Notes under the pieces: model-generated
Seen by the model: only the letters and a program-made list of their open reading frames with translations
What the model was told of the DNA's origin: nothing
Database searches by the model: none
Translations under genes and position numbers: made by a program
NCBI GenBank assembly: GCA_040384665.1
Contig: JAZKIY010000065.1
Coordinates: 7,852 to 71,851, forward strand
Length of the DNA stretch: 64,000 nucleotides
From: PCRC01 sp040384665
Lineage (GTDB): Bacteria; Pseudomonadota; Gammaproteobacteria; Burkholderiales; Burkholderiaceae_C
Reading direction: 5' to 3'
Part shown: one piece after another, positions 44,610-54,468 of the stretch
Layout: every line of letters begins with the position of its first letter
Position numbering within the stretch: the first letter of the stretch is position 1

Positions 44610-47600
44610 TTGGGTCCCTCCGCAGGCGCTGCAGACGCGGCGGTGGCGGGGCCACGCGCCACGCGGGTCACGCGCGGGTCGGCCCAGGCGCCGTCGATGT
44701 GGAACTCCTGCGTGGCCGCCTCGATCAGCGGGCGGCGCAGCACCGCCTGCGCGAGGAAGGTGCCGAGCCCGATGGCCGGGTTGATGACGGCGGCCACCAG
44801 CGAGGCGGTGCCGGCGTTGATCTCTGGCACCACCACCACCTTCAGGTCTTGCGTTTCACGGGCGATGTCGGCGCGCCCTTCCATCAGCACCGCCGCGTTG
44901 ACGCCCTTCATCTGCAGGTTGTTGGTGGCGGCCACACCATCGGTGATGCGCACGTCGCCCCGGATGAAGTCGAACGCAAAGCCCTCGCTGAAGACGTCGC
45001 GGAAGTCCAGCGCCAGCCGGCGTGGCAGGGCCTGCAGGCTCAGCACCCCCAAGAGCTTGGCCAGGCCCGGCTCGGCCTTGAGGAACTGGCCGCTTTCCAT
45101 GCCCACATTGAAACTGCCGTCCAGGCTTGGGTAGTCCAGCGCCAGCGGCGAGCCACGCCAGGCGACCTGCCCTTCGATCTGCCCCTTGCCCCGGCGGATG
45201 GCGCCGGGCGTGCCGAAGCGTTTGAGCAGCTCGCCGGAGTCGTTCACGTCGAGCCGGAAGTTCATCGCCGTGCGGCGCGGTGCGCCCACGGGCGCGCCGT
45301 CCACCGCCGCCCAGTTGCCGTTGGCGGTGAAGGTGGCTTCGGGCAGCGCGATGTTGAACTTGTTGAGCCGCCACTCGCGCGCACTGCCGAAGCGGTTCAC
45401 CGCGTCGATTTCGACCCGGCCCAGGGCCTTGCCGTTGAGTTCGAGGTCGTCCACCACGATGTCGAGCGCCGGGATGCTTTCTGGCTGGCGGTCCAGGATC
45501 TTCTCCACACCGCTGGCGGCCGAGGGCGCCAGCCGCAACCGCGCCAACCGCGCCACCACCCGGCCCGTGCCGCCGCTGCCGGGCTGGCTGTACGCGACGC
45601 TGCCGTTGAGTTCTGCCGCGTCCACCTTGGCGCGCCAGAGGTTGCCGTCGCGCGAGCCGGTCAGCACCACCTTGTTCAGCTGGTAGGCCTCCAGCACCAG
45701 CTGGTCGGCGTTCAGCGCGATGCTGGTGGGCAGGTAGCCTGACGGTGCTGCAGGCACCGGCCGCGACGCGCGTGCCACCGGGGTGGCCGGCCGCGCTGAA
45801 TCGGCCGACTCCAGCAGCTTCTGCCAGACACCGACGTTGACCGACGCGAGGTCGATCTGCGCCGACACACCCTCCCCCGGTGGCAGCGCCACCGGCAACA
45901 CCGTGGGCCCGCCCTGCCCAACGCGCAGGGCGCCACGCAGCACCTGCGGCTCTGGCCCCGACAGGTCGCGCTGGTACACCACCGACAGCACGCCATCAAG
46001 CGACACGGCCAGCTGGTCTTGCAGTGCCCGGCCCGCCACGCCCGGCAGCAGCGTGTTGTCGTAGCGCAGCGGCCAGGTGCTGGCGGCGGGCTTGTTCAGC
46101 GGCGGCGGCAGGTTCAGTGCCAGGCCCTGCAGGGGGGTGTTGAAGGCCAGCAGCGGGCGGCCACGCAGCACCGCCAGCGTGGCGGTGTAGCCCGCCGTGC
46201 CACTGGCGTGCCTGGCCAGTGAGGCCACGGCGCCCAGCTCGCTGGCCTGTTGCAGGCCTTCGGCACTGACGCTGCCCTCGCCGGTGAACAGCAGCCCGCC
46301 GTCGGGCACCGGCGCGCCACCGGCCGCGGTCACGGTGCCGCCGCTGAAACGGATGTTGCCGCCGAGCAAACGCCCCTGGGCGTTGGCCACATTGAAGCCG
46401 GCCTCGTTGTAGGTCAGCAGGCCCTTCAGGCCGAGGAACTGCGGCGACTGCGGCGAAATGCGCAGGTCGTTGCCGAGGAAGCTGACGCTGCCCTGCAGCT
46501 TGGTCTTGTTCACATCCGCCACCGGCAGGTTGAGGCGCAGCTTGTAGTCGGCGTTGCCGTTCACCGTGGCCTCGGCCAGCGCGTGGCTGGTCATGCGTGC
46601 CAGCGGCGAGGTGTTGACCAGGCCCAGCAGTTCACTGGCCGGGCCGCGTGCACTGGCGGTGACCACCACGGTGGTGTGGGCCAGGTCGTCGATGCGCGCC
46701 TCGACCGACTGCAGCTGCAAGGTGGGGGCACCGGCAAAACGCGCCTGCGCCTTGTTGACGCGCATGCTGTTGCGGTCAAACACCAGCTCGCCGTCGAGCT
46801 GGGTCAGCGCCGGCCAGTGGCTGCCGTCGCGCGTTGGGATCGACGGTGGCACGTACAGGTACTCGGCGCCCTTGATCTGCGCCGCGATGCGGAACTCGCC
46901 GCGCGCCGGGTTGGTGTAGGGCACCTCCAGCAGCTCACCGCGCACCTTGAACTTCACCGCGCTGGCCTGCCCCTGCAACACCGACTCGCGCACGTACTCG
47001 CGCGTGGCCTTGGGAATGCCCAGCGGCAGGTAGCGGTGCACCCGGGTGCCGTCGGCCCGGCTGAGCGAGCCCTGCAGGTCGAGGTGACCGGGGAAACGCC
47101 GGCCATTGGGCGCGGTGGCCGGGTCGCTGGTGTGCCAGGTGGCGCGGGCCTCGCCCTGGGCGTCGGCGTTGGCAAAACTGAGCTTGCCCACCTGGGCCTC
47201 GATGCGCTGGCCGGCCACGCGCCACGTCACCTCGCCATTGAGTTGGTCCATCGGAATGTCGGGCTGTTCAAACACGCCAGGGAAGGTCATGGTGCCCTCG
47301 GCCAGGCTGACCTGCGCCTGGCCGCCCTGGTCGGTCAACTCAAAGCTGACGCTCGCCCCTTGCACCCCTGGGCGACCGATGGGTTCGCGCACCGCCACCA
47401 CGGCGGTGCCGGGTGCGGAGGCCGGCGGCTTGGCGGCCACCGCCACCGGTGCGGGCACCCCCGGCGCCGCCGCCAGGCTCAGGCTGCTGACCTTGCCACT
47501 GGCTTTGAGCTGGCGCGGCGCGTCCAGCGGGCCCTGCCATTGCGCCTGCAGCTGTTCCACCAGGCCCTTGGGCGCGAAATCGCCCAAAGCGGTGTGCACG

Positions 47601-48748
47601 GCGGCCGGCAGCGGCAGGCGCTGGGCGATCTGCGCCAACGCGCCAAGGTCGAGCCGGTCACCGCGGAACTCGCCCTGCGCCGACGCCGGGCCGTTGGGTT
47701 CGGTGTAGCGCAGGGTCACGTTGCCGCCAGGCCATTGCAGGCCGTCGTCGGCGCGGAACTGCAGCCCTTCGGTGGTGAGCGCAAAGCCCCCCGGCAGGCG
47801 CTCGCCCCCGAGCCGGCCAGTGACCGACTGCAGCGACAGCGGCGTCAGCCGCTGGCCCAGCGTCGCATCCACCCGGGCCAGCGCCAGGTCGGCCACAGCG
47901 CTGGTCACGGCACCGTCGGCCACGTCCACCCAGGCGCGCAACGCACCGCTGCCGCGCGAGAGGTCCACACCAATGTCGGCATGGCGGCGCAGCTGCGACA
48001 GGTCAACCGCCGGGAAATCGGCATAGGCCTCGCCACGCCAGCGCTGCAGGCGCGACGGCCCACCGGTGAACAGCGTCTGCACAAAGTCGCCGCGCAGGCT
48101 GAAACGTGTGCCCCAGTCGGCCGGTGGTGTGGCGTCGAACCGGACGCGGTGGCGGCGGCCGGTGTTGCGCACCACCAGGTCCACGTCGGACAGGCTCAGC
48201 GGGGGTGCGCCGCGCTGCTCGTCGGTCCAGCGCAGCGTGCCGTGGCGGATGACGAACTCGGTCTGCGAGAAAAACCAGTCGGCGATCTGGCCGTTGCTGC
48301 CCGGGCTGGCCGACAGCGCGGCCAGGTCCAGCCCGGCCACACGCAGGCCTCCGTCGGCCAGGCGGCGCACGTCCAGTGCCGGCGCGTCGATGTGGATTTG
48401 TTCAAAGTGCAGGTTCCACAGGGTGCGGGGCGACAGCGCCACCTGCACCCGCGGCAGGCGCAGCGCCTCGCGCTGTTGCGCATCGAACAGCACCACGTCG
48501 TGCAGCGCGATGCTGGGCAGCCAGCCGCCCGATTCGGCCGTGACCGCGCCCAGGCGGACCGGAATGCCGAGCACCCGCGAGGCCTGTGCTTCCAGCTGCG
48601 GGCGAAACTCGCCGATTCGCGGCACAATGAAGCCATACAGGGCCACCCAGGCCACCAGCACCAACCCCCAAGCCGCAACCACCCCCCACAGCGCAATGCG
48701 AGACAGCAGGACAACAGTTTTCAGACGTCGGGACAGCAAGAGTGGCAA
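44606..48748 (-). CDS. yhdP: YhdP-family (AsmA-like) envelope protein
   Basis: A 1380-residue protein with one N-terminal membrane span (LLSRIALWGVVAAWGLVLVAWVAL) and a very long periplasmic part. In E. coli YhdP and its AsmA-like relatives form long bridges that help move phospholipids to the outer membrane. The C-terminal AsmA-like section includes GKGQIEGQVAWRGSPLALDYPSLDGSF and the conserved FDFIRGDVRITDGVAATNNLQM. The start codon appears to be TTG at 48748 with a weak ribosome site, so the exact N-terminus is uncertain. Head-to-head with glnE with only ~33 nt between starts. Confidence 0.9.
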   Translation of the reverse strand: MPLLLSRRLKTVVLLSRIALWGVVAAWGLVLVAWVALYGFIVPRIGEFRPQLEAQASRVLGIPVRLGAVTAESGGWLPSIALHDVVLFDAQQREALRLPRVQVALSPRTLWNLHFEQIHIDAPALDVRRLADGGLRVAGLDLAALSASPGSNGQIADWFFSQTEFVIRHGTLRWTDEQRGAPPLSLSDVDLVVRNTGRRHRVRFDATPPADWGTRFSLRGDFVQTLFTGGPSRLQRWRGEAYADFPAVDLSQLRRHADIGVDLSRGSGALRAWVDVADGAVTSAVADLALARVDATLGQRLTPLSLQSVTGRLGGERLPGGFALTTEGLQFRADDGLQWPGGNVTLRYTEPNGPASAQGEFRGDRLDLGALAQIAQRLPLPAAVHTALGDFAPKGLVEQLQAQWQGPLDAPRQLKASGKVSSLSLAAAPGVPAPVAVAAKPPASAPGTAVVAVREPIGRPGVQGASVSFELTDQGGQAQVSLAEGTMTFPGVFEQPDIPMDQLNGEVTWRVAGQRIEAQVGKLSFANADAQGEARATWHTSDPATAPNGRRFPGHLDLQGSLSRADGTRVHRYLPLGIPKATREYVRESVLQGQASAVKFKVRGELLEVPYTNPARGEFRIAAQIKGAEYLYVPPSIPTRDGSHWPALTQLDGELVFDRNSMRVNKAQARFAGAPTLQLQSVEARIDDLAHTTVVVTASARGPASELLGLVNTSPLARMTSHALAEATVNGNADYKLRLNLPVADVNKTKLQGSVSFLGNDLRISPQSPQFLGLKGLLTYNEAGFNVANAQGRLLGGNIRFSGGTVTAAGGAPVPDGGLLFTGEGSVSAEGLQQASELGAVASLARHASGTAGYTATLAVLRGRPLLAFNTPLQGLALNLPPPLNKPAASTWPLRYDNTLLPGVAGRALQDQLAVSLDGVLSVVYQRDLSGPEPQVLRGALRVGQGGPTVLPVALPPGEGVSAQIDLASVNVGVWQKLLESADSARPATPVARASRPVPAAPSGYLPTSIALNADQLVLEAYQLNKVVLTGSRDGNLWRAKVDAAELNGSVAYSQPGSGGTGRVVARLARLRLAPSAASGVEKILDRQPESIPALDIVVDDLELNGKALGRVEIDAVNRFGSAREWRLNKFNIALPEATFTANGNWAAVDGAPVGAPRRTAMNFRLDVNDSGELLKRFGTPGAIRRGKGQIEGQVAWRGSPLALDYPSLDGSFNVGMESGQFLKAEPGLAKLLGVLSLQALPRRLALDFRDVFSEGFAFDFIRGDVRITDGVAATNNLQMKGVNAAVLMEGRADIARETQDLKVVVVPEINAGTASLVAAVINPAIGLGTFLAQAVLRRPLIEAATQEFHIDGAWADPRVTRVARGPATAASAAPAEGPK

Positions 48749-48781
48749 TTCGTTCGCAGGGACCTAAGCGTGGCAGGAATT

Positions 48782-51595
48782 ATGACCCGCGGGCCTGAAG
48801 CCGACACGGCCGCCAAAGGTGACGGTTTGTTACGTGCCTGCACACCCCAAAAAGTGTCGCCCGACGCGCTGACCGGCAGCGCCTACCCGCGCTTCCTGCA
48901 GCGCCTGCGCCGCCGCTATGCCGACCTGCTGCCGCTGCTGGCGCCCGGCACCCCCGACCACCACAGCATGGCCACCACGCTGGCCACCTTGCTGGCGCGC
49001 GGCGAAGAGACCGGTGCCGCACTGCGCATCCTGCGCCAGCTGGTGATGGAACGGCTGGCCACGCTGGACTGCGACGCCAGCGCCGACCTGTCTGTGGTCA
49101 CCCACGGCATGACCGCGCTGGCCGAACTGGCCCTGCAAACCGCCAGCGACTGCGCCCAGCAGGAACTGGATGCGCTGCACGGCGCCCCCACCACCGAAGG
49201 CGGCGTGCGGGCGACCTTGTGGGTGGTGGGCATGGGCAAGCTGGGCGCACGCGAACTGAACGTGTCGAGCGACATCGACCTGATCTACGTCTACGACGAA
49301 GACGGGGAAACCGCCGGCAACGCCGAAGGCCGGGCCCGCATCAGCAACCACGAGTACTTTGCCAAGGTGGTGCGGCGCATGTCCACCCTGATTGGCGACA
49401 CCACCGAGCACGGCTTCGTGTTCCGGGTGGATCTGGCGCTGCGGCCCAACGGCGGCTCCGGCCCGCCCGCCGTGTCGCTGGACGCGCTGGAAGAGTATTT
49501 GCAGGTGCAGGGCCGCGAGTGGGAGCGTTTCGCCTGGCTCAAAAGCCGGGTGGTGGCGCCGAAGCCGAGCGGCGACGGTGGCGAATGGTCGGCCATGCAG
49601 CTGCGCGCGGTGGTGCTGCCCTTTGTGTTCCGCCGTTACCTCGACTACAACGTCTTCGAGTCGCTGCGCAGCCTGCACCAGCAGATCCGCAGCCAGGCCG
49701 CACAGCGCGCCGCCGGCCACCCCGAACGTGCGAATGATGTGAAACTGTCGCGCGGTGGCATCCGGGAAATTGAGTTCACCGTGCAGCTGCTGCAGGTGGT
49801 GCGCGCCGGCCAGTTCCCCGAGCTGCGCACCCGGCCCACGCTGGACGCGCTGCAACGCGTGGCCCGCGCCGGCCTGATGCCGCAGACCACCGCCGACGCA
49901 CTGGCCCAGGCCTACACCTTCCTGCGCCGGGTCGAGCACCGCATCCAGTACCTGGACGACCAGCAAACCCACGTGCTGCCCACCCAAGACGACGACCTGC
50001 ACTGGATCGCCCACAACATGGGCTACACCAGCTGCTGCCCTTTCCTGGGCGAGCTGGACGCGCACCGCGAGCTGGTGGCGCAGGAATTTGACAAGCTGCT
50101 CGGCGGGGCCGGCAAGGGCGAGTGCAACGGCAAGGGCTGCAGCAAGGCCGCCAACCTGCCCACGCCCGACCTGTCCAACCTGCTGGAGCAACTGCCCGAA
50201 CAATTCCGCCAGCGGGTGCAGCAGTGGAGCGAACACCCGCGCGTGCTGGCGCTGCGCGAAGACGCCCGCCACCGGCTGACGCGGCTGGTGCAGCGCACCG
50301 CGCAGTGGCTGCGCGAAGGCAAGGCCAGCGAGGCCGCTGCGCTGCGCATTGCCGACTGGATCGAGCCGCTGCTGCGGCGCGAAAGCTACCTCGCGCTGCT
50401 GCTGGAACGCCCGGCGGTGCACGAACGGCTGCTGCGGCTGCTGGGCGCGGCCAAGTGGCCGGCCCGCTATTTGATGCAGCACCCCGGCGTGATCGACGAA
50501 CTCGCCAGCAACGAGATGCTGACGCAGCGCTTTGTGGCCGCCGAGTTCGAAGCCGAGCTGGAAGCCCGCCGCGCCGCGCTGAAGACCAGCAACGAAGACG
50601 ACGACGAGGCACTGCTGAATTTGCTGCGCCGCGCCCACCACGCCGAGGTCTTCCGCACCCTGGCGCGGGACGTGGAGAGCGTCATCACCGTGGAGCAGGT
50701 GGCCGACGACCTGAGCGCGCTGGCCGACAGCGTGCTGCGCGTCACCGCCCGCTGGTGCTGGCAGCGCCTGAAGCAGCGCCACCTGCCCGACGACGACGCC
50801 ACCGGCCACTTCTGCGTGGTGGCCTACGGCAAGCTCGGCGGCAAGGAACTGGGCTACGGCAGCGACCTCGACATCGTGTTTGTGTACGACGACGAGGACG
50901 AGCGCGCCCCCGACGTCTACCCCCTGCTGGTGCGCAAACTCATCAACTGGCTGACGGTGAAAACCGCCGAAGGCGACCTGTTCGAGATCGACACCGCGTT
51001 GCGGCCCAACGGCAACTCCGGCCTCTTGGTCACCACCTTTGGGGCCTACGCCAAGTACCAGCTCGGCCGCGGCAGCAACACCGCCTGGACCTGGGAACAC
51101 CAGGCCATGACCCGCGCCCGCTTTGTGCTTGGCAGCGACGCGCTGAAGACCCAGTTCGACGCGGTGCGCGCCGCCGTGATTGCCGCCCCGCGCGACCGCA
51201 CCGCGCTGCGCGGCGAGATCGTGGCCATGCGCGACAAGGTGCGCCGCGCCCACCCGGTGAAAGAGGGGCGTTTTGACGTGAAACACAGCCCCGGCGCCAT
51301 GGTGGACGCCGAGTTCGCGGTGCAGTACCTGGTGCTGGCCGAGTCCGCCCAGTGCCCGGCGCTGGTGGACAACGTCGGCAACATCGCGCTGCTGCGCCGC
51401 GCCGAGGTCGCCGGCCTGCTGCCGCCCGGTGTGGGGGAAGCCGCCGCCACCGCCTACCGCGATTTGCGCCGCATCCAGCACGAAGCCCGGCTGAACGAAG
51501 CGCCGACGCAGGTGGCCGTGGGTGAACTGGCGGTGCAGCGCAGCGCCATCCTGGCGCTGTGGCAGGCGGTGCTGGGAACGGGTGCAGGCGCCTAG
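48782..51595 (+). CDS. glnE: Bifunctional glutamine synthetase adenylyltransferase/adenylyl-removing enzyme
   Basis: Controls glutamine synthetase by adding or removing AMP, guided by PII. From ATG 48782 it has 937 residues. The N-terminal deadenylylating domain carries GMGKLGARELNVSSDIDLIYV (about 150-170), and the C-terminal adenylylating domain carries AYGKLGGKELGYGSDLDIVFVY (about 682-703). Each has the G-x-S-D-x-D nucleotidyltransferase core. DALRPNG-like segments occur in both halves (LALRPNGGSG, TALRPNGNSG). A GTG at 48770 with AGGGA seven bases upstream is an alternative start, adding four residues. A Cys/Gly-rich stretch near residue 445 is unusual. Confidence 0.95.
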   Translation: MTRGPEADTAAKGDGLLRACTPQKVSPDALTGSAYPRFLQRLRRRYADLLPLLAPGTPDHHSMATTLATLLARGEETGAALRILRQLVMERLATLDCDASADLSVVTHGMTALAELALQTASDCAQQELDALHGAPTTEGGVRATLWVVGMGKLGARELNVSSDIDLIYVYDEDGETAGNAEGRARISNHEYFAKVVRRMSTLIGDTTEHGFVFRVDLALRPNGGSGPPAVSLDALEEYLQVQGREWERFAWLKSRVVAPKPSGDGGEWSAMQLRAVVLPFVFRRYLDYNVFESLRSLHQQIRSQAAQRAAGHPERANDVKLSRGGIREIEFTVQLLQVVRAGQFPELRTRPTLDALQRVARAGLMPQTTADALAQAYTFLRRVEHRIQYLDDQQTHVLPTQDDDLHWIAHNMGYTSCCPFLGELDAHRELVAQEFDKLLGGAGKGECNGKGCSKAANLPTPDLSNLLEQLPEQFRQRVQQWSEHPRVLALREDARHRLTRLVQRTAQWLREGKASEAAALRIADWIEPLLRRESYLALLLERPAVHERLLRLLGAAKWPARYLMQHPGVIDELASNEMLTQRFVAAEFEAELEARRAALKTSNEDDDEALLNLLRRAHHAEVFRTLARDVESVITVEQVADDLSALADSVLRVTARWCWQRLKQRHLPDDDATGHFCVVAYGKLGGKELGYGSDLDIVFVYDDEDERAPDVYPLLVRKLINWLTVKTAEGDLFEIDTALRPNGNSGLLVTTFGAYAKYQLGRGSNTAWTWEHQAMTRARFVLGSDALKTQFDAVRAAVIAAPRDRTALRGEIVAMRDKVRRAHPVKEGRFDVKHSPGAMVDAEFAVQYLVLAESAQCPALVDNVGNIALLRRAEVAGLLPPGVGEAAATAYRDLRRIQHEARLNEAPTQVAVGELAVQRSAILALWQAVLGTGAGA

Positions 51596-51598
51596 TTT

Positions 51599-51662
51599 GC
51601 TACTGAATCAATAGCTGAACCGCCAGATTCAACTAGGGCTTGGGGCCGATTTGGCTTGAAAT
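51599..51662 (+). repeat. Dispersed ~65-bp element, copy 6 (3' of glnE)
   Basis: GCTACTGAATCAATAGCTGA, CGCCAGATTCAACTAGGGCT and GGCCGATTTGGCTTGAAATT start 4 nt after the glnE stop codon. Confidence 0.8.
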
Positions 51663-51718
51663 TCCGGGCGGACGGGCATTTTCAGCCCGCCACACCCTCA
51701 AAAACCGCAAAAACCGGC

Positions 51719-52579
51719 TCAAACGGCCGGTGTGGGGACCACGGCCGGTGCCAGTTCCCGAACCAGTTCCTTGCGGTAGCGGTTGAGTTCCTGCACGGTG
51801 TTGAAGCTGCGTTCCATCAGCAGGCTCATGTTGTGCAGGATGCGCTCGACCACCTTGGTCTCCCACACCGCGTCGAACTTGATCTGCGCATCGAGCCAGT
51901 GTTCCAGCCATTCCGGGTCGGGCAGGCGGCTCTGGATGGTGTCGCGCGGGAACAGGTCTTTGTTGACGTGCAGGTTGGTGGGGTGCAGCGCCTGGGCGGT
52001 GCGGCGGGCGCTGGCCATCAGCACGCCGACCTTGGTGAACGCGGCCTTGGCTTCGTTGCCGAACTTGCCAATGGCGCGCTTCATGTAGCGCAGGTAGGCG
52101 CCGCCGTGGCGGGCTTCGTCCTGGCTGAGCGTGGTGTAGATGTGCTTGATCACCGGCTCGCTGTGCCATTCGCTGGCGCGGCGGTACCAGTGGTTCAGGC
52201 GGATCTCGCCGCAGAAATGCAGCATCAGCGTTTCCAGCGGCGGCGCGGGCTCGAACTCGAAACGCACGTCGTGCAGTTCTTGTTCGGTCGGGGCGAGGTC
52301 GGGGCGGAAGCGCTTGAGGTACTCCATCAGCACCAGCGAGTGTTTCTGCTCTTCAAAAAACCAGATCGACATGAAAGCGGAAAAGTCGCTGTCGTCCTTG
52401 TTGTCGCGCAGGAACATCTCGGTCGCCGGCAGGGCCGACCACTCGGTGATGGCGTTCATCTTGATCGTCTGCGCCTGCTCGTCGGTGAGCTTGGACGCGT
52501 CGAAAGACGCCCAGGGAATGTCTTTGTCCATGTCCCAACGGACGGACTCCAGCTGTTTGAACAATTCAGGGTAAAGCAT
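51719..52579 (-). CDS. Diiron ferritin-like protein, acyl-ACP-desaturase-like
   Basis: A 286-residue helical protein. Two carboxylate-bridged iron motifs are visible: Glu in EWSALPATEMF followed by EEQKH about 35 residues later, and Glu in CGEIRLNHW followed by DEARH (residues ~155-160). This EExxH/DExxH pairing is that of the ferritin-like superfamily, and the length fits the fatty-acid desaturase type 2 branch more than ribonucleotide reductase. Hydroxylase, desaturase or oxidase activity is possible; the substrate is unknown. It neighbours the lipid-modification region but on the opposite strand from it, with its own promoter region. Confidence 0.75.
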   Translation of the reverse strand: MLYPELFKQLESVRWDMDKDIPWASFDASKLTDEQAQTIKMNAITEWSALPATEMFLRDNKDDSDFSAFMSIWFFEEQKHSLVLMEYLKRFRPDLAPTEQELHDVRFEFEPAPPLETLMLHFCGEIRLNHWYRRASEWHSEPVIKHIYTTLSQDEARHGGAYLRYMKRAIGKFGNEAKAAFTKVGVLMASARRTAQALHPTNLHVNKDLFPRDTIQSRLPDPEWLEHWLDAQIKFDAVWETKVVERILHNMSLLMERSFNTVQELNRYRKELVRELAPAVVPTPAV

Positions 52580-52682
52580 GGTGAAAACCTTGTGACTGCC
52601 TAAATTTTACGCGCAGGGCGGTGACAAACCCATGAATTGGCGCGATAACCTGCACAAAAATGCGGTTTGCGCAAGCCTGTGG

Positions 52683-52702
52683 GGGACTGTGGCGACAGTC
52701 CC
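52683..52702. terminator. Possible terminator hairpin downstream of the photolyase gene
   Basis: Inverted repeat GGGACTGT-GGCG-ACAGTCCC just beyond the photolyase stop codon. It lacks a clear T run on the minus strand, so intrinsic termination would be weak. Confidence 0.4.
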
Positions 52703-52708
52703 AAGGCG

Positions 52709-54304
52709 TCACAACCCGTCCAGGTTGTTCAGCAAATACGCCGCATGGCCGCGGATGGATGCGCGCTCGGCCTCGCTCAGCCGGGCCAGGTTGCGCACCA
52801 TCAGCGCGGTGCGGGCGTTGGCCTTCAGGGCCGGTTCGTGCCGGTCCAGAAAGTGCCAGTAGAGCGTGGTCACCGGGCAGGCGCCCTCGCCGCTGCGCTG
52901 TTCGGGCTGGTATTTGCAGCCCTGGCAGTAGTTGCTCATGCGCTTGGTGTACTGGCCGCTGGCGATGTAGGGCTTGCTGGTGAAGCGCCCGCCGTCGGCG
53001 TGCAGCGCCATGCCGGCCACGTTGGGCAACTCCACCCACTCGATGGCGTCCACATAGACCGCCAGGTACCAGTCGGCCACCTGCTGCGGGCTGATTTCGG
53101 CCAGCAGCGCGAACTGGCCGGTGACCATCAGCCGCTGGATGTGGTGGGCAAAACCATATTGCAGCGTCTGGCCCACCACGTCGCGCATGCAGGCCATCTG
53201 CGTCTCGCCCGTCCAGTACCAGGCGGGCAGCTGGCGCTGGTGGTTGTAGTGGTTGGCGGTTTTCATCTGCGGCATGTCGAGCCAGTACATGCCCCGGATG
53301 AACTCGCGCCAGCCCAGCACCTGGCGGATGAAGCCCTCCACGCTGGCCAGCGGCAGGCCGCGCGCGCGGTAGGCCTGCTCGGCGGCGGTAACCACCTCGC
53401 GCGGGTCGATCAAATGCAGGTTCAGCGCCACCGAAATGATGCCGTGCCAGCCCCAGGGCGTGCCGGTCCACATCGCGTCCTGGTGCGGGCCGAAGTGTTC
53501 CAGCCGGGCGTCGATGAAGCGCTGCAGCGCCTCCAGCCCCTGCGCGCGGGTGACGGGCCAGACGAAGTGGTCGAGCGAACCGGGGTGGTCGGGGAAGTGC
53601 TTGTGCACCAGTGCCAGCACCTCGGTGGTGGTGCGGTCGGGCGCAAACAGCGCGGGCGGCGGAATGTCGCCCGGCCCGGTCTTGGGGTAGCCCTGGCGGT
53701 TCTCGGCGTCAAAGTTCCACTGCCCGCCTTCGGGCTCGGCGGTCTTGCCGCTGCCGTGCACCAGCACGCCGTGCTGGCGCCGCATCTCGCGGTAGAAGTA
53801 CTCCATGCGCAGTTCCTTGCGGCCGCTGGCCCAGCGGGCAAACTGGTCGCGGCTGCACATGAAGTGGGTGTCGGGCAGCACCTGCAGGGCCACGTCGCAG
53901 GCGCTGGCGGCGTTTTGCACAGTTGCCAGCATGCGCCACTCGCCGGGCTCGCACATTTGAACGATTTCTGGCTTGAGCCCTAGAAAAGCCTCACGCAGAT
54001 GCTCTGAAAATGTGAGCATCTTGGTGCTCTCGTCGAGTGCCACGTAGTGGTAGCGCCAGCCCTGGCGGTGCACCTCGTTGCAGAAGTGGCGCATGGCGGA
54101 CAGGAACAGCGCGATGCGCGCCTTGTGGCTCCACACCGCCGTGCCCTCGCTGTGCGCCTCGACCATCAGCACCGCGTCTTGCTCCGGGTCAAAGTCGGCC
54201 AGTGCCGGGTTGCCCAGCCAGAGCTGGTCGCCCAGCACCAGCACCAGGCGGCGCACCGGGGCTACTGCGTGGCGGTGCAGGCGGCGGTCGTTGGGCCCGG
54301 TCAC
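52709..54304 (-). CDS. FeS-containing cryptochrome/photolyase (PhrB/FeS-BCP family)
   Basis: A 531-residue flavoprotein of the prokaryotic (6-4) photolyase group. The four cluster cysteines have spacings of 88, 3 and 13 residues (Cys in QMACMRD, then YCQGC, then GEGACP), identical to the spacing in Agrobacterium PhrB, so the [4Fe-4S] site should be intact. The antenna domain begins RRLVLVLGDQLWLGNPAL, and the flavin half has GFIRQVLGWREFIRGMYW. Start GTG at 54304 overlaps the DUF2256 stop (GTGA). A repeat copy (53963-54018) is translated inside the antenna domain (KMLTFSEHLREAFLGLKPE). Likely repairs (6-4) photoproducts, with light sensing as alternative. Confidence 0.92.
   Translation of the reverse strand: MTGPNDRRLHRHAVAPVRRLVLVLGDQLWLGNPALADFDPEQDAVLMVEAHSEGTAVWSHKARIALFLSAMRHFCNEVHRQGWRYHYVALDESTKMLTFSEHLREAFLGLKPEIVQMCEPGEWRMLATVQNAASACDVALQVLPDTHFMCSRDQFARWASGRKELRMEYFYREMRRQHGVLVHGSGKTAEPEGGQWNFDAENRQGYPKTGPGDIPPPALFAPDRTTTEVLALVHKHFPDHPGSLDHFVWPVTRAQGLEALQRFIDARLEHFGPHQDAMWTGTPWGWHGIISVALNLHLIDPREVVTAAEQAYRARGLPLASVEGFIRQVLGWREFIRGMYWLDMPQMKTANHYNHQRQLPAWYWTGETQMACMRDVVGQTLQYGFAHHIQRLMVTGQFALLAEISPQQVADWYLAVYVDAIEWVELPNVAGMALHADGGRFTSKPYIASGQYTKRMSNYCQGCKYQPEQRSGEGACPVTTLYWHFLDRHEPALKANARTALMVRNLARLSEAERASIRGHAAYLLNNLDGL
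53963..54018 (-). repeat. Dispersed ~65-bp element, copy 7 (inside the photolyase gene, sense)
   Basis: On the minus strand GATGCTCACATTTTCAGAGC, GAGGCTTTTCTAGGGCTC and AAGCCAGAAATCG follow the family pattern; diverged but in frame. Confidence 0.55.
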
Positions 54305-54468
54305 GGTGGGCTGCCGGCCGGTTTGGCGCGGCGGCAGCGTTCGGAGCAGAACTTCACGCTGTCCCAGTTCCTGGCCCAGCTTTTGCGCCAGACCATGGGC
54401 AGGCCACACGCGGCGCAGACTTTTTGCGGCAGCGCCTGCTTGTTGCCCTTGAAGCCGGCCTTGTTCAC
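54301..54468 (-). CDS. DUF2256 small zinc-ribbon-like protein
   Basis: A 55-residue basic protein with two CxxC-type pairs: KVCAACGLPMVWRKSWARNW followed by VKFCSERCRR, typical of DUF2256, which is often encoded next to photolyase genes. The GTG at 54468 overlaps the regulator stop (GTGA), giving start MNKAGFKGNK; a longer ATG frame (54486) is possible but less consistent with the overlap pattern. It ends in a GTGA overlap with the photolyase. Zinc binding is inferred from the cysteines; its function is unknown. Confidence 0.85.
   Translation of the reverse strand: MNKAGFKGNKQALPQKVCAACGLPMVWRKSWARNWDSVKFCSERCRRAKPAGSPP

Noticed and set aside
46250..48781. Long in-frame extension upstream of glnE
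   Set aside because: It is the complement of yhdP and has no similarity to GlnE, whose family sequence begins shortly after 48782.
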